Assembly: GCA_003524365.1 (NCBI GenBank)
Contig: DQHS01000202.1
Coordinates: 14,640 to 22,116, forward strand
From: Cellvibrio sp.
GTDB lineage: Bacteria; Pseudomonadota; Gammaproteobacteria; Pseudomonadales; Cellvibrionaceae
DNA length: 7,477 nt
Direction: 5' to 3'
Of this stretch, positions 5,099-7,477 are shown piece after piece; within the stretch, counting starts at the first letter, position 1; each line of letters begins with the position of its first letter. The notes under the pieces are model-generated. The model was not told the origin of the DNA and made no database searches. It saw only the letters and a list, made by a program, of their open reading frames with translations. Made by a program: the position numbers and the translations under genes.

Positions 5099-6790
5099 TT
5101 AGTTAGCCCGCTGATTTTGCAAAATCACCCTCGGCTCAGCAACCGGCACCAATTTCCCATCGCGCAATTGAATTGCTTGCGACGCGCCCATGGTCGGCCA
5201 CACTTTTAAATTGTGACCTTTTTTCTGCAGTGCCTGTTGGATCTCAATTGGCATTGCCGCCTCCACAAATAACAGGTTCGGATTCCACTGTTGGTGAATA
5301 CGCGCTTGTGCCATCGCCTTTTCTACTGGCATTGAATCATTAAGTGAATACAACAGTGTTTGTACGACTTGCGAAATAATAGTCGGCCCACCGGCTGCGC
5401 CGAGTGTCATCACCGGTTCACCATTTTTAAATACCAGCGTTGGGCTCATACTGGACAGTGGTCGTTTACGCGCAGCAATTGCATTTGCATCTGACCCGAC
5501 CAAAACAAACGCATTGGCAGCGCCCACTTGAGCAGAAAAATCATCCATCTGATTATTCAACACCACACCGGTACCCGGAATAACCACCTTGCTACCAAAG
5601 CTGGTATTGACCGTAGACGTAATTGCCACCCAATTTCCCTCAAGATCCGCAGCTGCAATATGGGTAGTGTGTTTGTTCATTAAGTGTTGGATATCCACAT
5701 CGGGATTACCGTGCGCGATATCGGCGGTGGCTTTTTCCAAACTGATTTTTTGCGCGATAATCTGTGCATAGCGTTTATCTGTAAGGCTCAGTGGCACCTT
5801 GGTAAAATCGCCATCCCCCAACCAGTGGGCGCGGTCGGCAAACGCAAACTTCATCGCTTCTGCAATAAGATGGTAACGCTCAGCAGGCGCCAATTTATCT
5901 AACTCAAATTGTTCCAGGATATTTAAAATTTGCGCCACGTGCATACCGCCAGAACTCGGTGGTGGAAAACCATAAAGCGTATAACCTGCAAATTCCGACA
6001 CAATGGGCTTGCGCATCTTCACTTGATAGTTGGCAAAATCCTTACTCGTAATAAGGCCGTTATTGGCAGCCATCCAGCGACTGGTCTTTTTAGCAAAATC
6101 GCCGCGATAAAAATAATCCGGTCCCTGTTTGGCAATTGCGCGATAAGTCCCCGCCAAATCTTTTTGCTGCAGCAGTGAAAACGCAGGGAGTGGTTTATTA
6201 TTCTTATCCAAATAAATTGCCGCGCTCGCCGGAAATTTTGCCAAATTACCTGCTGTTGCCGCGATGCGCTCTGCCAGTGCAGGCGAAATAGAAAAACCCT
6301 GCTCGGCCAACTCTGCCGCTGGCAAAATGACATCGCGGAATTTCAATTTACCGCCCAGCTTTTGCAATTTATCAAATGCGGCGACAGAACCGGGAATGCC
6401 AGACGCCAACGCACCGGTACGGCTCAATTCCGGATTAGCTATGCCATTAACCACAAACATATCGCGCGTTGCTGCCGCTGGCGCCATTTCGCGCCCATCG
6501 ATGGCGAATATCCGCCCATCAGCCATGCGAACCAAAATAAAACAACCACCGCCAATACCCGAATTGTGGCCATCAACCACACCGAGTGTAAACGCAGCGG
6601 CAATCGCCGCATCAATGGCATTGCCGCCACGCGCCACGACATCCATTGCAATGCGGGTTGCTTCTGGGCTAACACTGGCAACAGCAACTTCGCCCTCTGG
6701 GCTTATTTGCGCATAACTATTTCCCAAAGGCTCAGCACGGCAAATTAGGGAAATACACGTAGCACTTAGGTATAAAAAGATTTTTTTCAT
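5099..6790 (-). CDS. ggt: Gamma-glutamyltransferase, periplasmic (threonine N-terminal nucleophile)
   Basis: A full-length 563-residue precursor. It hydrolyses or transfers the gamma-glutamyl group of glutathione and related compounds. A signal peptide (MKKIFLYLSATCISLICRA, cleavage near residue 19) sends it to the periplasm. Family landmarks are all present: ARGGNAIDAAIAAAFTLGVVDGHNSGIGGG (53-82), the substrate-binding Arg100 in DGREMAP, SGIPGSV (130-136), PPPSSGG (276-282), and the self-cleavage site before Thr375 in KHTTHIAAAD, where the large subunit ends and the small subunit begins with its catalytic Thr. After it come NTSFGS (395-400), NNQMDDFS (412-419), the lid-loop region VLVGSDANAI, PLSSMSP with Ser446-Ser447, and the GAAGGPTI oxyanion glycines (467-468). 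The ribosome binding site is weak. It follows an AraC-type gene by 106 bases on the same strand. Glutathione use as a source of amino acids is the likely role; gamma-glutamyl acylase activity on other substrates is possible. Confidence 0.96.
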   Translation of the reverse strand: MKKIFLYLSATCISLICRAEPLGNSYAQISPEGEVAVASVSPEATRIAMDVVARGGNAIDAAIAAAFTLGVVDGHNSGIGGGCFILVRMADGRIFAIDGREMAPAAATRDMFVVNGIANPELSRTGALASGIPGSVAAFDKLQKLGGKLKFRDVILPAAELAEQGFSISPALAERIAATAGNLAKFPASAAIYLDKNNKPLPAFSLLQQKDLAGTYRAIAKQGPDYFYRGDFAKKTSRWMAANNGLITSKDFANYQVKMRKPIVSEFAGYTLYGFPPPSSGGMHVAQILNILEQFELDKLAPAERYHLIAEAMKFAFADRAHWLGDGDFTKVPLSLTDKRYAQIIAQKISLEKATADIAHGNPDVDIQHLMNKHTTHIAAADLEGNWVAITSTVNTSFGSKVVIPGTGVVLNNQMDDFSAQVGAANAFVLVGSDANAIAARKRPLSSMSPTLVFKNGEPVMTLGAAGGPTIISQVVQTLLYSLNDSMPVEKAMAQARIHQQWNPNLLFVEAAMPIEIQQALQKKGHNLKVWPTMGASQAIQLRDGKLVPVAEPRVILQNQRAN

Positions 6791-6841
6791 GTCAACACCA
6801 CAACAAGGGGCTATTTTGATCTGAAACTTAATACAAACCGG

Positions 6842-6863
6842 ATGATAAACGCAAACTTATCAT
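6842..6863. promoter_or_regulatory. 22-base dyad upstream of ggt (candidate operator)
   Basis: ATGATAA and TTATCAT are perfect 7-base arms around ACGCAAAC. It lies about 50-75 bases before the ggt start codon. On the - strand a TATGAT (6859-6864), close to the -10 consensus, overlaps the right arm, though no convincing -35 was found. Placement and symmetry suit a regulator site on the ggt promoter. It is too AT-rich and lacks a T-run to be a good terminator for the AraC-type gene. Confidence 0.4.
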
Positions 6864-6896
6864 AGTAAGCAATCAGATTGGATTCACAGGCTGAAT

Positions 6897-7477
6897 TCAC
6901 GCTTCACTGGTTATCGCAAACTTGTCGCGATATTGGCTTGGTGTCACACCTTCCGCTCGCTTGAAACAGGTATTGAATACCGATTTACTGTTAAAACCGA
7001 CCAGATGATAAATCTCGGAAATCGATTTATCGGCACTCCCTTGTTCGCTCAACAAACGCTTTGATTCGCTGATACGATAGCGATTAACAAATTCATAGAA
7101 ATTTGAATGAAATGTGTATTTGATCGTTTGGGATAACATTTTAGGTGTTAGATTGGCTGCCTCGGCCAACTTATCCACTGTGATATTGGGGTCTGTGTAG
7201 AGCTTTTTCTCCTCCATTAATTGGATCAGCAATTTCGCTGTGGCTTTATCCTCACCATCAAGACTGTTCTTCTTCGTGTCATTGACCAACTCCTCGTTAA
7301 CTTTGGCAAACGTCGTCAGAGAGGTAAATTTCAGAAATATAAGCACATTCAACACGGTAAAATTCAAATAATAACTACCCAAACCCACGACATTGAGCAG
7401 ATCCAGATTGAAGTGCCCTACCAACAAACTGTACAGCTTGATGGTGAGCAGTACCGTATCCCAAAAAAATAAACTGA
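6897..7477 (-). CDS. AraC-family transcriptional regulator with membrane-type N-terminal part, 5' end outside window
   Basis: The frame is open to the right edge, so the start is missing; 192 residues are visible and the in-frame TTG at 7427 is not likely to be the start. The first 55 or so visible residues (LFFWDTVLLTIKLYSLLVG...SYYLNFTVLNVLIFLKF) are strongly hydrophobic with few charges and look like one or two membrane helices. After a charged linker come two helix-turn-helix units typical of AraC C-terminal domains: ITVDKLAEAANLTPKMLSQTIK, then FYEFVNRYRISESKRLLSEQ, ISEIYHLVGFNSKSVFNTCFKRAEGVTPSQYR. The GF-x3-SVF-x4-FKR-x-GVTPSQYR ending is the family signature. It resembles the AraC proteins with several N-terminal membrane helices, which would sense a signal at the inner membrane. 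Its target is unknown; ggt, 106 bases downstream on the same strand, is one candidate. Confidence 0.85.
   Translation of the reverse strand, partial: SLFFWDTVLLTIKLYSLLVGHFNLDLLNVVGLGSYYLNFTVLNVLIFLKFTSLTTFAKVNEELVNDTKKNSLDGEDKATAKLLIQLMEEKKLYTDPNITVDKLAEAANLTPKMLSQTIKYTFHSNFYEFVNRYRISESKRLLSEQGSADKSISEIYHLVGFNSKSVFNTCFKRAEGVTPSQYRDKFAITSEA

Noticed and set aside
6264..6748. Overlapping + strand open frames opposite ggt
   Set aside because: They mirror the Ala/Gly-rich codons of ggt, whose motifs are complete in the - frame.

Overview
The window looks like chromosomal DNA of a gammaproteobacterium with moderate GC content. Cellvibrio or a close relative in the Cellvibrionaceae is my best guess, from the style of the proteins and the combination of genes. 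This is an inference, since no rRNA or marker gene is present. No mobile element, tRNA, CRISPR array or phage module was found.

Layout, left to right. (1) Bases 1-2309, + strand: the 3' end of a TonB-dependent outer-membrane receptor of the ZnuD (zinc) type with a His/Asp/Glu-rich loop, then a beta-propeller lipoprotein resembling the zinc metallochaperone AztD, with its own His/Asp-rich stretch just behind the lipid anchor. Together they look like a zinc-acquisition locus acting at the outer membrane. A 20-base palindrome of the dispersed-repeat kind lies between them. (2) Bases 2323-3876, - strand: an M15-family peptidoglycan peptidase without a signal peptide, followed 75 bases downstream by an exported solute-binding-like protein with no transporter genes beside it. 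(3) Bases 4154-4954, + strand: an acyltransferase of the PEP-CTERM/exosortase-associated GNAT-like family. (4) Bases 4967-5064: three copies of a 24-base GC-rich repeat, two direct and one inverted, filling the gap between two convergent genes. (5) Bases 5099-6790, - strand: a complete periplasmic gamma-glutamyltransferase with its catalytic residues intact. (6) Bases 6897 to the right edge, - strand: the C-terminal part of an AraC-family regulator, preceded by hydrophobic, probably membrane-embedded sequence. Between it and ggt lies a 22-base dyad that could be an operator.

The coherent functional unit is the zinc pair. The receptor would bring zinc across the outer membrane, and the lipoprotein would bind it on the periplasmic side. 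The other genes appear to be independent single genes or short operons. The most distinctive observations are the paired metal-binding low-complexity stretches in the zinc genes, the repeat cluster at 4967-5064, and the acyltransferase with no exosortase genes around it.
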